Shown here: positions 1-13,400 of the stretch, in pieces
How the letters are laid out: each line of letters opens with the position of its first letter
Position numbering within the stretch: the stretch's first letter is position 1
Source: Ovis canadensis
Taxonomy: Eukaryota > Chordata > Mammalia > Artiodactyla > Bovidae
DNA length: 64,000 bases
Assembly: GCF_042477335.2 (NCBI RefSeq)
Contig: NC_091248.1
Location: 114,294,501-114,358,500, forward strand
Reading direction: 5' to 3'
Program-made: the position numbers and the translations under genes
Notes under the pieces: generated by a model
The model's input: only the letters and a program-made list of their open reading frames with translations
Databases searched by the model: none
What the model was told of the DNA's origin: nothing

Positions 1-1035
1 TTCAGAGTCATTTCAAGGAAGACATTTATTGAGCAGACAGGCACACAGTTTACTGTACCATATAAGTTGCTGGAGACTTTAAGAGACATAAGACATCTCC
101 CCTCCCCTCCAGGGGCTCATCAACTGTGCTTATCTTTTTGGGGGCGAACTACTCATTGCCTCCTGAAGAAAACCCATCGACATATCATTAATAGTGCTGT
201 GGCCTTAGTTTCTGCCTCCTCAGGTAAGACAGGTACGAACTATGAAGGTTTTTCCTTCCTCCCAATGCTTAACCAGCATGGTGGTATTGATGGTTAGTGC
301 TGAGTGGAGAGAGAGATACTGATCTCAAAGTGTCTTCTTTCTGCCTCCTTTTCCTTTGACAGAGAACAGCACCAGCCTCATTCTGCAGGGGACACTGTTT
401 CTTTGCAGGGATTTGGTGCAACGGTATAGAGAGGCCATTGATGAGAGATACTTAAAAGAGGAGTGATAAGAGTACTGATGGCCACAAAGAGGCCTCCCTA
501 AGAACTGCCCTTTTGTGGGGAGAGCTTGGCGAGAAACACCTAGGAGAAAGGAGCCGACGTCAGGTCTCAGGTTCTGGGTGAGACTTCCCCCGAAGAGGAG
601 ATGACACTGGTTTCACTCTCTGCACTTGGTAGCATGATTTGGGTTTTCTCCTTCTATTCCTAAATGGGACTGAGAATTTAAGAATAACATCAAACCCAGG
701 GGGACTGGTCAGTTTGTGAGGCTTAGCCTCTGAGGGGCAACAAAGGCAGACTTGTCTCTTGCTGGCTTTCAGAAAGAGCTGGTTGGAGAGACAAGCTACA
801 AGGGAGGGAGAAGGGTTTTAGGTTTCCTTCCACTGCAGCGCTGAGAAAGGAGGGCAGAGCGGAAGACACGTCTGGGCCTGTGCATTGTGCTTGGAGGCTC
901 TCTGCACGTCACCGGAGGTGGAAGACAGAGGAATCTTCTGAGGGGGTCCCGTACTCCTGGTGGTCCTCTCAGCCTGTTGGTCAGCCTCTGCTGGGTGCTG
1001 GTTGCTCCTGGGGTCGGGCCGTTCGCCCGCAGGGA
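1..1035 (-). other. SLC13A4: SLC13A4 3' untranslated region
   Basis: This is the sequence after the TGA stop down to the left edge. An AATAAA (minus strand) at 25-30 is the only such hexamer noticed here, and the expected cleavage site 10-25 nt beyond it falls at about positions 1-15. That gives a UTR of about 1.03 kb. No recognised repeat was seen inside it. The end is inferred, not proven. Confidence 0.75.
25..30 (-). terminator. SLC13A4: SLC13A4 polyadenylation signal AATAAA
   Basis: The plus-strand TTTATT reads AATAAA on the coding strand, about 1 kb after the stop codon. It is the best candidate for the gene's 3' end; the cleavage site would lie at the extreme left edge of the window. 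Confidence 0.65.
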
Positions 1036-1173
1036 TCAGGCCTGATCAGTGATATTACTGACCTTGGCCCAGGCAGGAAACGTGTTGAGGTCGAAGAGGC
1101 TTATTCCCCACGTATTGATGGCCACCATCACTGTCACCAGGCCAATAACGTTGACCCCCAGACCAGCTTTCAC
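1036..1173 (-). CDS. SLC13A4: SLC13A4 last coding exon 16 (residues 582-626 and stop)
   Basis: It encodes VKAGLGVNVIGLVTVMVAIN, then TWGISLFDLNTFPAWAKVSN and ITDQA followed by TGA (1036-1038). The last membrane segment and the short extracellular tail with the NIT sequon (621-623) are family features. The acceptor is CTGCAG, phase 0. Confidence 0.97.
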   Translation of the reverse strand: MKAGLGVNVIGLVTVMVAINTWGISLFDLNTFPAWAKVSNITDQA

Positions 1174-4100
1174 CTGCAGGGCACAAGCAGCAGGGTGCAC
1201 AGCCCGCGGTCCCTGTGAGCAGACAGCACAAGTGCCCAGGTGCCCCCTGCCTGAGCCTCTCCTCCTGACATGACCCCAGCCCCCCTGCATGACCCTGACT
1301 TGTTCCCGTCACTGCCCCCTGGTACTCTAGTGGTGCCTTATAGCGGGCACAGGCCTGTAGAGGACCGGCGGACAGGAAGGACTTGGGGCTGGGAGACGGC
1401 CGTTGGCATCATCTCTCCTTTTGTAGCACGCTCACTATTGCATGGAGGCCTAGGAGGTGTGTGCTTGGGACGCCAGATCTTGGAATGTTAGGTTGCACAG
1501 AAACAGCTACATGACTGGGAAATGTGTTCACTGAGATAGGGGAGCTCCTCGAAGCTGAAGCCTATCAGAGCGGTCACTGTTCCTTCACAGCAGGGGCCTC
1601 CCGGGAGAGCCTGCGTTCTGTGACTGTTGCCTTTTCCCCACAAGGAACAGCTAAGGAAGTAGTGTCCTTGGGTTCACCTGGGCAAAGGTCAGCCGCCTGC
1701 ACCAGCCCTTCCACAGAAAGGCAACAGACAGCGCCCTGGCTGGGGGCGTGGGGCCTTTGCTGCTTTCTCCTGGGGGAACGTCACCGCCAAGGCTCTGACC
1801 GCTTCGTTTCTGTCGTGGCACTGACATGCCCAGGCAGAAGGGGGACGTGGGGGAAGAAGGATGGCAGAGCCAGGGCCGTCTGGGAAAGTGTCCACTAAGG
1901 AGGGCTGGCATCATAGCGGGTGACAACCCAAGTGCACAGCGAGTCACCGCAAGTCCACTAACCGGGACTGAGCTGGGCAGGTTGCGAGGGAAAAGTGAAT
2001 GTCAGGAAATGGTTGATGATGAGTCGCCCTTCGGCCTTCTGGCCCAAGCCTTGTACTTATGAATCATCCCGTCCCCCTGAACCTTTGGGCGTGGAGAACT
2101 GCCCATGTTTCCCAGTGGGTAAGAGGAAGCGGGTTCTAAAGGTGCTAAGTGAAGGTCATTTAGAGCTGAGAGGGACCACACAGAGCATCTGGGCTGAACC
2201 CGCTCACTTAGCAGATGAGGAAAGTGAAGTCTTGAGTCAGTGCCCAGGCTGGCACTGGGTTAGGGTTAGGGTTAGGCTCACTGCTCATCATCTGGTGCCT
2301 CTAAAAATGACTGGCTCTGGTCCCTTGATTCCAGGGTAAAGGCTGAGGGTGAGCGGTGGGAGCACTCGGCAGAGGGAGCAGGATCGGGGGTGCAGGGGCA
2401 GGTCGAGGGGACAGGAGAGTCGTGGTGGAGCTCAGCAGGAGTGGATGGGGCTGCGCAGTAAGATCTGGGGGTGGAAGGGGACAGGGGTGGCTGTGACCCC
2501 CTTCCCGAGGTAATTCAGATGACTTGGATGATCATTTTGAGAGCAGAGAGGATCTGAATATCTGCTCCCAGCCTGAAGCTCTTTCTTCCTTTCCTCCGTT
2601 TAATATTTACGGAGCTGCCAAGATCTAGTTTGGATTTGAGTGAGAAACTAGCCCCCAGCAAGGAAGGATGGGCCATTTCAGTCGGCCGGGCCCAGTTACC
2701 TGTATGAGGGGTTCCTCCCTCCCCAACCTGATCAGCCCTGGGAGTCGAGAAGCACAGCAGTGAGCACAGGCTGAGGGGTGGAGGGTGGCCCCACACTAAA
2801 ACCAGCCGCAAAGCGTCCCCTCCAAGCCGTGTTTTGTGAGCCTCGCTGAAAACTAAGAAATGAGCTATGGGTGCTTCATTTTACGGTTGTTGCTTTGGGG
2901 GTTTCTTGCTTGGGGAGAGGGTTGGACAGGGAGGAGAATCTTGTTCTTACAAAGTATCTTTCACCCTCAGTTCATAAAGTGTCTTACACTTAACCTTTTA
3001 TGAATAAGCCAGCAACTCTGGGCCAACATCCCCACAGTTCAGTGCAGGAACTAAGCAAAAACCAGAACAAGCTCTCGGCTTCCAGAGTGGGTCACACCCT
3101 GGGTTGGTCCCAGCCTTTTCTGTCTACGTTCCCACTCTCTTCCCAGATTAGGGCTGGGGAGAGCACATGATTGCTGTTCTTGGTGCTTGTGGACCAAAGG
3201 AAAACCTTTCACCAGAACCATTCTTTCTGCCACCCTGGGGCTGAGCTATGACAGATCAGGGGTACTGCTTATAAAATAATAAACTTTAGAAAGCTATATA
3301 GGGCCAGTCATCCCTGTCTTCATGGCAGGTGGGCCTGGTGGGAAGAGGCCACTCACGACTCACCATATCTTTAATCTGGCAGTGCCCGTAGCTGAAGACG
3401 ATGGCGTTGGGGGGATTGCCCACTGGCAGCATCACTGCAAAGGAGATGCACATGGTGACCGGGATCAGGGTGTAGAGTGGATTTATTTGCAGCGTTTCAG
3501 ACTAGAACAGAGAATTCACAGAAACATTAGCATGGAGGTTAGACTTGCATTTGCCATGCTTACCATCACGAGTGTGCCTAAATGATGGCTGAGTGTCAGC
3601 TGCCCTTGACTGAATACCATGTGCGACAGACAGGTAAACCACGCTCTCAAAAGCACGGAGTCCCGGGCTCCTTTGATGGGTCCCTGCTGCTCACTTACTC
3701 CCCATGGAAACATGGACTCCAAGTTGCCTCCCTACTAGAAGGGATGTTTCAATTTCTTGGTGCTGGCCTAAGGGAGTAGTTTTAAAATTTGACACTTCAG
3801 CTGAGAAATTCTTGCAATACAAATCTCATGAACAAGTTGCGTTGATCGAGGTAGACATTTCTCGCTCTTGGCGTGCAGAACTAAGGTTTTTTTCTTTTCC
3901 CGAGTTATGATAACTGCCTTATGTGGGACCTGAACCTGTGGGAACCTGTGGTCTTACTCTCAATGGTACCATGTTTTAAGTGCATTCCTGCACTCATGTA
4001 GGCAGGCTGATGAGAGGGAGAAGTTGGAGGGAGCAGTGAGCAGAGAGTGGCTGAGTGGGAGGAGTTTGGGGCTGATAGAGTAGGAAGATACTATCTTGTT

Positions 4101-7100
4101 GGTGATGAGGAAGAGCCTTCATCTTACAGGTTCCACCTCACAGAATGGGATGGAGGCAGCATTTTGTTTGGTGGATCACCTCGGGGGCTCCTTAGCCAGG
4201 CCGAGATCTGCCAGTGGCTCCACCCCCACCATCCGACTGTGCAAACACCTACTCCATTAATCACAAATTGTTCTGAGACCCAGGAATGAGGCTGGCATTG
4301 CTCATAATTCTGAGTCTCCTGGACAGAGAAGCTGGGTGGAGGCGGTGATGACCGAGCTGTGGTTTTGGTCTCTGCAGCTGAGAGTACTTCTGGGAACATT
4401 TTTGTCTCCATTTTCTGTAGCTATTTCTCCTGCCCTCCTGTTAGGTCTCATCCCTGGAGAAGCGAAAGGCTACTCACTCCAATATTCTGGCCTGGAGAAT
4501 TCCATGGACTGTATAGTCCATGGGGTCACAAAGAATCGGATACAACTGAGTGACTTTCACTTCACTTCCATAGGAGAGGAAGATGGATGGCGATTGTGGG
4601 GTATTAGAATCCTAGGGTTTTACAGTTATCTTGTCCATTCTTGTTTCCATTCAGAACTGCCCCTAAACTAAGCCTAGACTTTTGGGAAAGGGCTTCTAGA
4701 GCTCTTGCTTTTATTATCTATTTACTTATCAGTTACTGGACATCTCAGAGCCCTGTTCTACTCACCAGACTGCACACGATGGGCAGGAAGATGGTGATGG
4801 TGGCTGGGTTGCTCACGAACTCTGTGACAATGGACACCAGGATGCACGCCAGCAGGGTGACAGCCCAAGGCGGGAGGCTGCTCAGAGACAGCATCTGCTG
4901 CCCGATCCACGTGGAGAGGCCAGAGGTCTGCAGGGAGACAAGGCGATGCAGTGAGGAGAGAGTGGCACTCTTAGCCTCCAGAAGGTCAGGGATGGTGGGG
5001 GCTGGACAGGACCACCAGGAGCCATCTAATTTGCCTCCCTATTTTTAGGCAGGCTGGATCCACAGGCATTCCTGGTTTTTTTTTTATGATTAAGTCACTT
5101 CGTAGCCCAGCAAATTCTTTTTTTTTTAAATATTTATTTATTTAGCTGTGCTGGGTCTTAGTTGCAGCATGCAGGATCTAGTTCCCTGGCCAAGGATCAA
5201 ACCTGAGCCCCCTGCACTCGGAGTGTGGAGTCTTAGCCACTGGACCACAGGGGTCTCAGCAGATTCTTTTTTTTTTTTTTCTTATTGATTGCACATTTAG
5301 TCTTAGAGCCGCCTGGTCAGTCGTTGTCACAGGGCACGGAGAGCCTCCACTTGCTGTGATCCTCCTCGGCGCTCTGGTGACTTGGCAGGGATTGGAGACC
5401 TTAGGGGTGATGGGCCGCTCAGCTTCACACCTGCTACTCTTTCTCCAGCCTCCGACAGCGTCATGCTGTCCGTTCATTCAACAGTGCCCTTTGCACAGGT
5501 CGCCAAATGTAATCCTTATTCCTGCTTTTGAAATCTATTTCTGTTATCACCCACAAAAGGGAAAAAATTATCACCATGTTTGGATAGTAACTTTTCCTCT
5601 GGTCTTTGGGGCCTGAGTAGGCAGGGCTGGGCATTAGAAATTTTACGTGAGCAATGATGGAGAGAGGAATTCCATGTCGTGGCAAAGGTGCCACCTCACT
5701 AGCCTGGAAATGGTCATTCAGCCTCAGCCTGTGTTAGGTTCAGGTCTCATCACAGCTGACATCAGGATCTACCATCTGCCCATACTTCTTGTCAATATGA
5801 AATAAAGGCTTGAACCTTTTCCATTAGCAACACCTACACACATCAACTCAAATAAATGAATATTTCCACTTGGAGTAATTCATTTGGTTGGAAGATGTTC
5901 ATCTGCCAATGATGAGGGCTCTCCCCATCCCCTAAAAATGAAGGGCACAATTGAGTTTATGTTCTTAAAAAACCCCAGGTTGCCGTATGCACTCTCCAGC
6001 TCTCCCCCCCTCCCTCCTCTGCCTTCTCTAGTTGACATGCTCCGACTTTTCCTGTTCACCCTCCAGACTGCAAATGCAATAAAGAAGTGAGGACTAGGGC
6101 AAGAAACAGGGTGAGACGGTTTAGGATTTCTCAAACTGCGGGCCTTCCTCATATTCTGCTATTAAGGATGGCCTCACTATGTTGTCAGCAGACCACTCTT
6201 TCTCTTCTCCAAGTTCATCAAAAGCTCATTTCATCTCCACAGCACCTGGGCCACTTCATGGCACGCTCATAGACAACTGATAACCAAAGGGCTTCAGAAT
6301 TCTCTCATGTAGCCATTTTTACCTTGAGCACTTCCTCTTTTTTTTTTTTTTTCTTCCACGGACTGAGAGCTATGAATGCGATATGTGAGGACTACCTCAG
6401 TTAATGGAGGGTGCAGTGCCTGGAACCTCTGTAATTTCCATTGCTTGTGATACATAAAACTGTGCTCACCAGACAGACAGAGGAGGCAGAGAAGTTAGCT
6501 GAGTGGGAGCAGTAGGTTTTATGAAGAATTGGAGTATTTATTTATCATGTTATCCAATAGTACTTGTAAGTAAAGTGAAATAAGGGCAATTTTTTTTTCC
6601 AGAAGAACTAGCTTATACTATAATTTGAAATAAACTGATAAATTAGACTGTAAAGTTAGGGGAAAAAACACAATAAAAGAAACCTTTATTTTTTAAATCC
6701 TTGGGATGAAAACATTTTTATTGAATTTTTCTCACTAATGTTAAGACTCTGAAATTATTTCAGATTCAGGAGGAATCACACATACTATATCTAAATTATA
6801 TTATTAAAGTAGTAGAGTGAGTAGGTTTTATAGCCATACCATCTGTACATGTACAATTTTAGTAAAAAAAAAAAAAAAAAAAAAAAATCTTGCCAGGCTG
6901 GGCTCAGTGGCCAAAACTAACCACTGAAATTCAACAAGGATAAATATGATATTATGAACTTGGAGTCAGAAATATTGAAAGCATATATACAGAACTGACT
7001 GAAGGACCTGAAGCTTAATAATGGCTAACAATGAAAAGAATGAAGGGTATTAGTTAACTGTGGTTTCAGTGTAAGCACTGACATGAGTGCCAATGAAGCC

Positions 7101-10100
7101 TTGTAAAAGCTTCCATAAAATAAAGGATGGGGCGTGAGTTATTGTTAATAACTGCTCTACTCTGCAGCAGACTGACCACCCCTGGACTGTGTTTGATCAA
7201 AGGCAAAGCGTAGTGAGTCCTAAGGAGAGAGACCAGTGTGGTCAGGGGTCACTACTCCTATGAAGAATGGTTAAAGGAACTGGGGAGTTTTAGTTGGAAG
7301 AAAGCATGATATAGGGGAACATAGTAAGTGTCTTTATTGTTTTAATAATTATTACTGAGGAGAGGGTTCCTGAGAAGAAAGCCAGACCAAGGAGTGGAAG
7401 ACATCCAGAAGACCTGAGCTGAAAGTCAAGAGTGACTTCTCTGCTGGCTGTGCAGGGCTGTCCCTGTCACCCAAGGTGTCCTAGAGGGAAGAAGTCTCTC
7501 TTGGGTGGGCTAGGGGACCCAGTGTCCTCCACGGTTCCTTCCAAGCGGAGGACCCAGGGACCTTATTACTGATGCAGATAGCACTGAGGCCCACACAAGG
7601 GGCAGTCAAAACTGAGCCAAGTTGAGAATGGGTTAGTGTGTTAAACACATAGAGAAGACAGAGGGAGCAAACAGTGAGAACCTTAACCTGACTGTTAATG
7701 GTTGTTTACTTCAGGAAAGGGTTAGGAAAATCAACTCTTTTCCACCAGCCCCCTTTAAAAGATCTCATCCCAAATCCTCCCATTCAGGAAATCAGGGGGC
7801 ATCTACACCCGCTTTAGCATACATTCTCCAAAGGGCCTCAGGATAGGCATACAGACTAGCTGAGGGATCAGTCTGGGGCATCTCTGAGCCCTTACAGCTG
7901 TCACCACTGTCAGATCCCCAGAAGGAGACGGCTACAAAGCCCAGTGCTTCTCTCGCCTGCAGCGGCGTGGGCCCATCCCTGGGGTGTGGATGCCCGTGTG
8001 CCGGGACTCTAACTCTGCTCCCAGTAGTGTCGTTTAGTAGTGCCATTTGTTCCGGGTGGGACACGATGTCCATTCCTGGCTTCCCTTCCCAGCGACGGGT
8101 GAACACTCACCTCTTAGCACCTTTGAATCTTCCCTCCCAGAACCATAAGGACTGGCTTTACATAGTTTACATACTGAAAACTACTTGGCGCAACACGACG
8201 ACTCAGGGGTTACCTTGCTGCCAGAAGCCAGGGCATAGCCTCCTCCCACCAGAATGACGATCTCCCAGGGCATCGTCTTCTGGAAGTCCTTCCACGTGAT
8301 GATGGGCTCCATGCCCGGCGAGGGCCCCCGGTCGTCCCCTAGATGACAGGGAGGCAGAGCCAGATGAACCCTCCTGGTGTGACTCGTGGAGACAGGGGTC
8401 TCGTTGTTGAACGAGAGGATACTCTGCTACGCTGGGAGGAGTCAGAAGGGCTTTGGTAAGGCTCCTTCCAGAAATTCTGAACTTAGACCATTATTTGACT
8501 GGAGCCAGCCCCGACTCTTCCCTTGAACTCCTCTCACCATCTCTCTTTTTCCCGAAGCAAGGCTTCTTCGCTGGAATCAGGAAGAGGAGGAAGCCAAGGA
8601 AGACAGAGACCGTGGCATCGGTGCGATAGCCCTTCCTGCCAGAGACAAGCAGAGCTGGGGAGGAGAGTCAGGAGGCCCAGGGGTCACACCGGGCCTGGGA
8701 CAGCCTGTCTGAACGTGGTGCCTTCCCAGGGCACCTAGTCTAGTGGGGACCTCAGCCTTCTGGCCAGCTGCTCCCATGCCCCACTGGTGGATTTAATGTC
8801 TGGAGGCAGGGCCTGACTAGGGTAGATGTCTTAGTGTGAATTTATGGACCTGTTAGAAGGAGTGAGCAGGAGTTATTTTAGATAGAGGAGAAGAGAAAAG
8901 GAGGCGTTCTCTTTCCTGGGAGGGTCACAAGCTGGCGCTGAGAGCTTGTGGCCTGTGGCCCTGGCCCTTGAGACTATGAGGGGCAGGACACGCCTCGGCC
9001 ACTGCGACCATAGCCTTTACAGGTGGTGTTTTACTCTACATTTTCTCCTTTAACTCTCGAAACAAGCACTAAGGTAACAAGACCAAGGTCATGTGGATGG
9101 TAAGCAGCAGCTCCTGACCCCAACCCTGGAGGCAGACTCCAAAGACTATTGTCTTCCTGAGTCTGCACTGTAACTTCCCTAGGAAAGGGGAATTTTTAAC
9201 AGGACAGTGCTTCCTCGGTTCCTGACTATCCCTAAGAGTCTAGGAAGGGACCCTGGTGGGTACTGCCTGAAGAGTTTGGGTGAGGCAGTTGTTCACGGAG
9301 ATGGTATCATTTACTTTTCAAAGAAGGAATCCCAACCAGGAACAAAGCCGGGCTCCCGAGTAAACCACAGCACGGTCATCAGGACGAAGAAGAATCCAGT
9401 GACCATTTCCGGGTAGCTAGAAGAGAAAACAGGAAGACCTCCTCCAGGAACTGGGACTTTTCTCTTGGCCTCCTCCCTTTGCTTTGGGATGCTCTTGCGA
9501 TCAGGGTTCCAGGACTGGAGACCTGAGACGCAGCTTCTGCTCAACCACTTGGAATACTGCAATGGGGAAGGGTGGCCCCTAGGGCCTGGGGGCCAGCTTG
9601 ACTTTGGCATTAAATAGCACCTCTAGTTGTACTTGAGGAAAACTCCCCCAGCTCAGGAGGCCACCAAGAACAAGGCTGCTTCTTTGCGCACTTTACATGC
9701 TGTAATTTTCCCCTGGGGAAAGAGAAAAAGGGTGAAGGGCTGATTCTTACGTAATGGCTCCCAGCTTCTCATATTCCTCTTGGATCCTCTTCTCTGATAA
9801 CTCCTCCCTTTTGGTCTTCTTCTTCTTACTCAGAGAGCAGGTCTCTTTAAAACTGAGAAGGGAAGAATGAGCAGAGGAATGAAGGCCACTTCTGAAAGCA
9901 AGTGGAGAGCAAGTCGTAAGCAAACACAAACTACTGGCTGGCTGTGATGGTTCTCCTCTCCCCTCGTCCCGCCTATCATGTGACTTCATCTGCAACTTAA
10001 CACAGCCCCTCGGCAGCCTTCTCCCCAGCTTCCCGGGTGAATCTCTGGTATATAAATGTGAAGTCATGTCTCATGGACTTGTGTGAGGGTATTTATGTTT

Positions 10101-10362
10101 GGTTGTTTCTTCTCACTCATCTTTCCCCCGTTCCCAGTTGGGTTTTTAAATTACCTAATTAGGCTGCACCGTGTGGCTTGTAGGATCCTGTTCTATTCCG
10201 AACTAGAATCAAACCTGTGCCCCCTGCATTGGAAGCGCAGAGTCTTAGCCACTGGACTTCCAGGGAAGTCCCTACACACTCATCCTTTACACAAGTGAGA
10301 CTCATTGTGATGCAGCATATGTATCTAGATGCTTATATATTTATTTTTTGCAAGCACATGTA

Positions 10363-10423
<61 letters not shown>

Positions 10424-13400
10424 CTGTCTAGAGACAGGGTTGTTTGGGGTGAACGTGGGTATTAGTTTTCAACTAGCAATACTGGGAGCATAGAAGTACA
10501 CAGTTGTCATTGATTTGACGGTTGTCCCTTGAGTTATTTCTTTTTAAAAAAGCTCAGCTTAGAGAACATTCCCTGAGCAGTGGGAAAGTTGGGTCCCCTG
10601 GACTAATAGTAAAACAGGTATATCTTTCCTTTATGTGTTTGAAACTGATCAAATTTGGAGCAAGCATCAGTAATGGAAAGCTGGCTAAATAGATTAATAT
10701 TAGACATAGTATTGCAAGAGGAATGTCTAATGTTATTTTGAGTGATATGAGCATATTTTATATAACTATTAAGTATAAATCAGTCACGTCTATAAAATTA
10801 AGCCCAAGTCAACTTCTACTTGGAGTCATTTCTTTAGAAATTAGTTCAAATTACTCTCCATGAAACTACATTAACTACTCTCCCATTCAGACCTTTTATG
10901 AATCCAGCCCTTCCTCTAACCAGTCTGTTGACCTTAAGAACACTCCATCATAGAGCTCACAGAGAAGTGCAAAGGCCGTGTGAGTCTGGAGTATCTAGAA
11001 AACATGATGCCTGAGTCCTCGTCTACTCCACTGCCTTCTCTTCTGGGCATCCTTGATGGCTACTTGGCAGCTCCCAGTTGAGTGTCCCCCTCAGGGCTTG
11101 GGCCATGGCCCTGGATGGATGGGAGAGCCTTGCTCTCAGGGCCCTAGGACTCACTTGCAGCCCAGGAACAGCCAGTGCATCCAGAACCAGCTGACCACCA
11201 GCATGATGAGGGAGATGGGGAAGCTGAAGAGGAACCAGGTGCCAAAGTTGACCACTTCTGCAGCTGGATACTGGCTGGAAGGGAAAGAACCAGGTTAGTG
11301 GTTAGAAAAGGGTGGATTTCCATGTAGTATTTTGGGGGCTAGTAAGCTAAATGGTCCTTAAGAAGATATACAGCAGAGTTAACAGAACAGCTGATGTTAA
11401 AAATATGGTAATATATTATCGAGAAGTCACTTGACAGCTGCAGCTGTACTGAGCCCAGCCAAGAATTATGAAATAAGCTAAGACGGCATCCAAGCAACCA
11501 AAATTGATATCATGGAAGTGTATACGCGTTGCACTCCGGAGAATCACTCAGATCTGTTTCTTCCTAATTTATGTAAAGATTCTGATAAATTTACCACCCA
11601 AGACATAGCCTAAAGGAATAGGAATTGTCCCAGAAACTAAACCAGAAGGGCAGAAACACAGAGCTCGGGCAGAGTACTGTGGTGTGAAGAGCTCAGGTCC
11701 TGGGGAGTTAGGTCTTAAGCTTTGCTCAATCCTTCCTCCTCCCATCTCCTTCCTCATTTTCCTCCATTTTCCTTCCTTCTCTCCCTGCTTGGGCGAGAAC
11801 TCTCCAACTCTCTACCCCCTCTTGTTTTCTCAGTGCCATCACCCTGTCAGCCATCCCCTCTCTCGAGGGTTTAACTATTCTCTCATCTGGATCATTCCTA
11901 TCAGTGCTTACACGTCTTTCATCTTAAAAGCCCATTCTTGACCCTGTCTCGTCAGTCTGTCATGTCCAACTCTTTGTGACCCCACGGACTGCAGCATGCC
12001 AGTCTTCCCTGTTCTTCACCATCTCCCGGAGCTTGCCCAAACTCATCTCCACTGAGTTGGTGATGCCATCCAACCATCTCGGCCTCTGTCATCCCCTTCT
12101 CTTCCTGCCTTCAGTCTTTTCCAGCATCAGGGTCTTTTCCAATGAGTTGGCTCTTCACAGATTGTCAGGTGGCCAGAGTGCTGGAGCTTCACTTTCAGCA
12201 TCAGTCCTTCCAGTGAATATTCAGGACTGATTTCCTTTTGGATTGACTGGTTTGATCCTCTTGCAGTCCAAGGGACTCTCAAAAGTCTTCTCCAACAGCA
12301 CAGTTCAAAAGCATCAATTCTTTGGTGCTCAGCTTTCTTCACAGTCAACTCTCACATCCATACATGACCACTGGAAAAACCATAGCCTTGACTAGACAGA
12401 CCTTTGTTGGCAAAGTAATGTCTCTGTCTAGGTTTGTCATTGCCTTTCTTCCAAGGAGCAAGCGTCTTAATTTCATGGCTGCAGTCACCATCTGCAGTGA
12501 TTTTGGAGCCCAAGAAAATAAAATCTGTGACTATTTCCATTGTTTCTCCATCTATTTCCCATGCTTTACCCTCCCTTTATTACCACCCCGTCTCTCCCCT
12601 TCCCTTCACAGCCAACTCTGCATTTCCTCATTTCCATCTTACTCCTCAAACTACTGAAATTTGGCTTCTTTTCAGGTCACTTGACCAAATTGTTCTTGCC
12701 TAGACCACCAGTAACCTCCATATCGTCAAATCTAATGGATACATTTTTGTCCTTCCTTCAACAACTGTAAACCATATGGACCACTTTCTTTCTTTGGGTA
12801 GCATGACACTAGATTTTCCTCTTCTCTGTCTGACACTGTTTTATTCTCTCTTTTCTAGTCTAATTTAAATGTTCTTCTAAAAAATTATTTTCTTGTTTAT
12901 TATTTGGCTGTGTCAGGTCTTGGTTGCAGCACGGGGAATCTCTCATTGCAGTGCCTGTACTCTTGAGCAGTGGTGTGTGGGTTCATTGCTCTGAGGCATG
13001 TGGGATATTAGTCGCCCAATCAGAGATAGAACCTGTCCCCTGCATTGCAAGGCAGAGTAATAATCACTGGACCAACAGGGAAGTCCCTAAATGTTTGTGC
13101 TTAATGTTTATGCCCCTGATCTCCTTACTCTGTGTGTTCTCCCTGAGTGATCTCCGTCACCCTTAGGGCTTCAGTTTCCATATGCAAGTCACTCGGACTA
13201 GCTGTCATCTACTTTGTGGGGCCCAGTGCAAAAGGCAAATGTAGGGCCACTTGTTCACTGACAGCAGGACATTAAAAGCCACATGAGGCCCTTGTGAGCC
13301 TGGTGGCCTAGGGGTGGCACAGGTGGCCACCCCGACCCCACATCTGTGTCTTTAGCCTAAAAATGGCTCTTGAAATTCAGGGACATGTCCACCCGGACAT

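Larger units (their letters stand above)
4928..8213 (-). other. SLC13A4: SLC13A4 intron 13
   Basis: 3.29 kb, GT-AG. It holds a CHR-type SINE (5117-5255), a poly-A run (6864-6886) and a decayed CR1/L3-like LINE (about 6890-7360). The rest, including 5260-6860 and 7400-8200, holds no feature I can name. Confidence 0.85.
9853..11154 (-). other. SLC13A4: SLC13A4 intron 9
   Basis: 1.30 kb, GT-AG. It holds a CHR-type SINE (10145-10272) and a long TG microsatellite (10366-10421). The stretch 10430-11150 is AT-rich with no named element. Confidence 0.85.

Noticed and set aside
11944-12560. Reverse-transcriptase-like peptides that might be read as a gene
   Set aside because: They belong to a truncated BovB LINE with broken frames, not a host gene.
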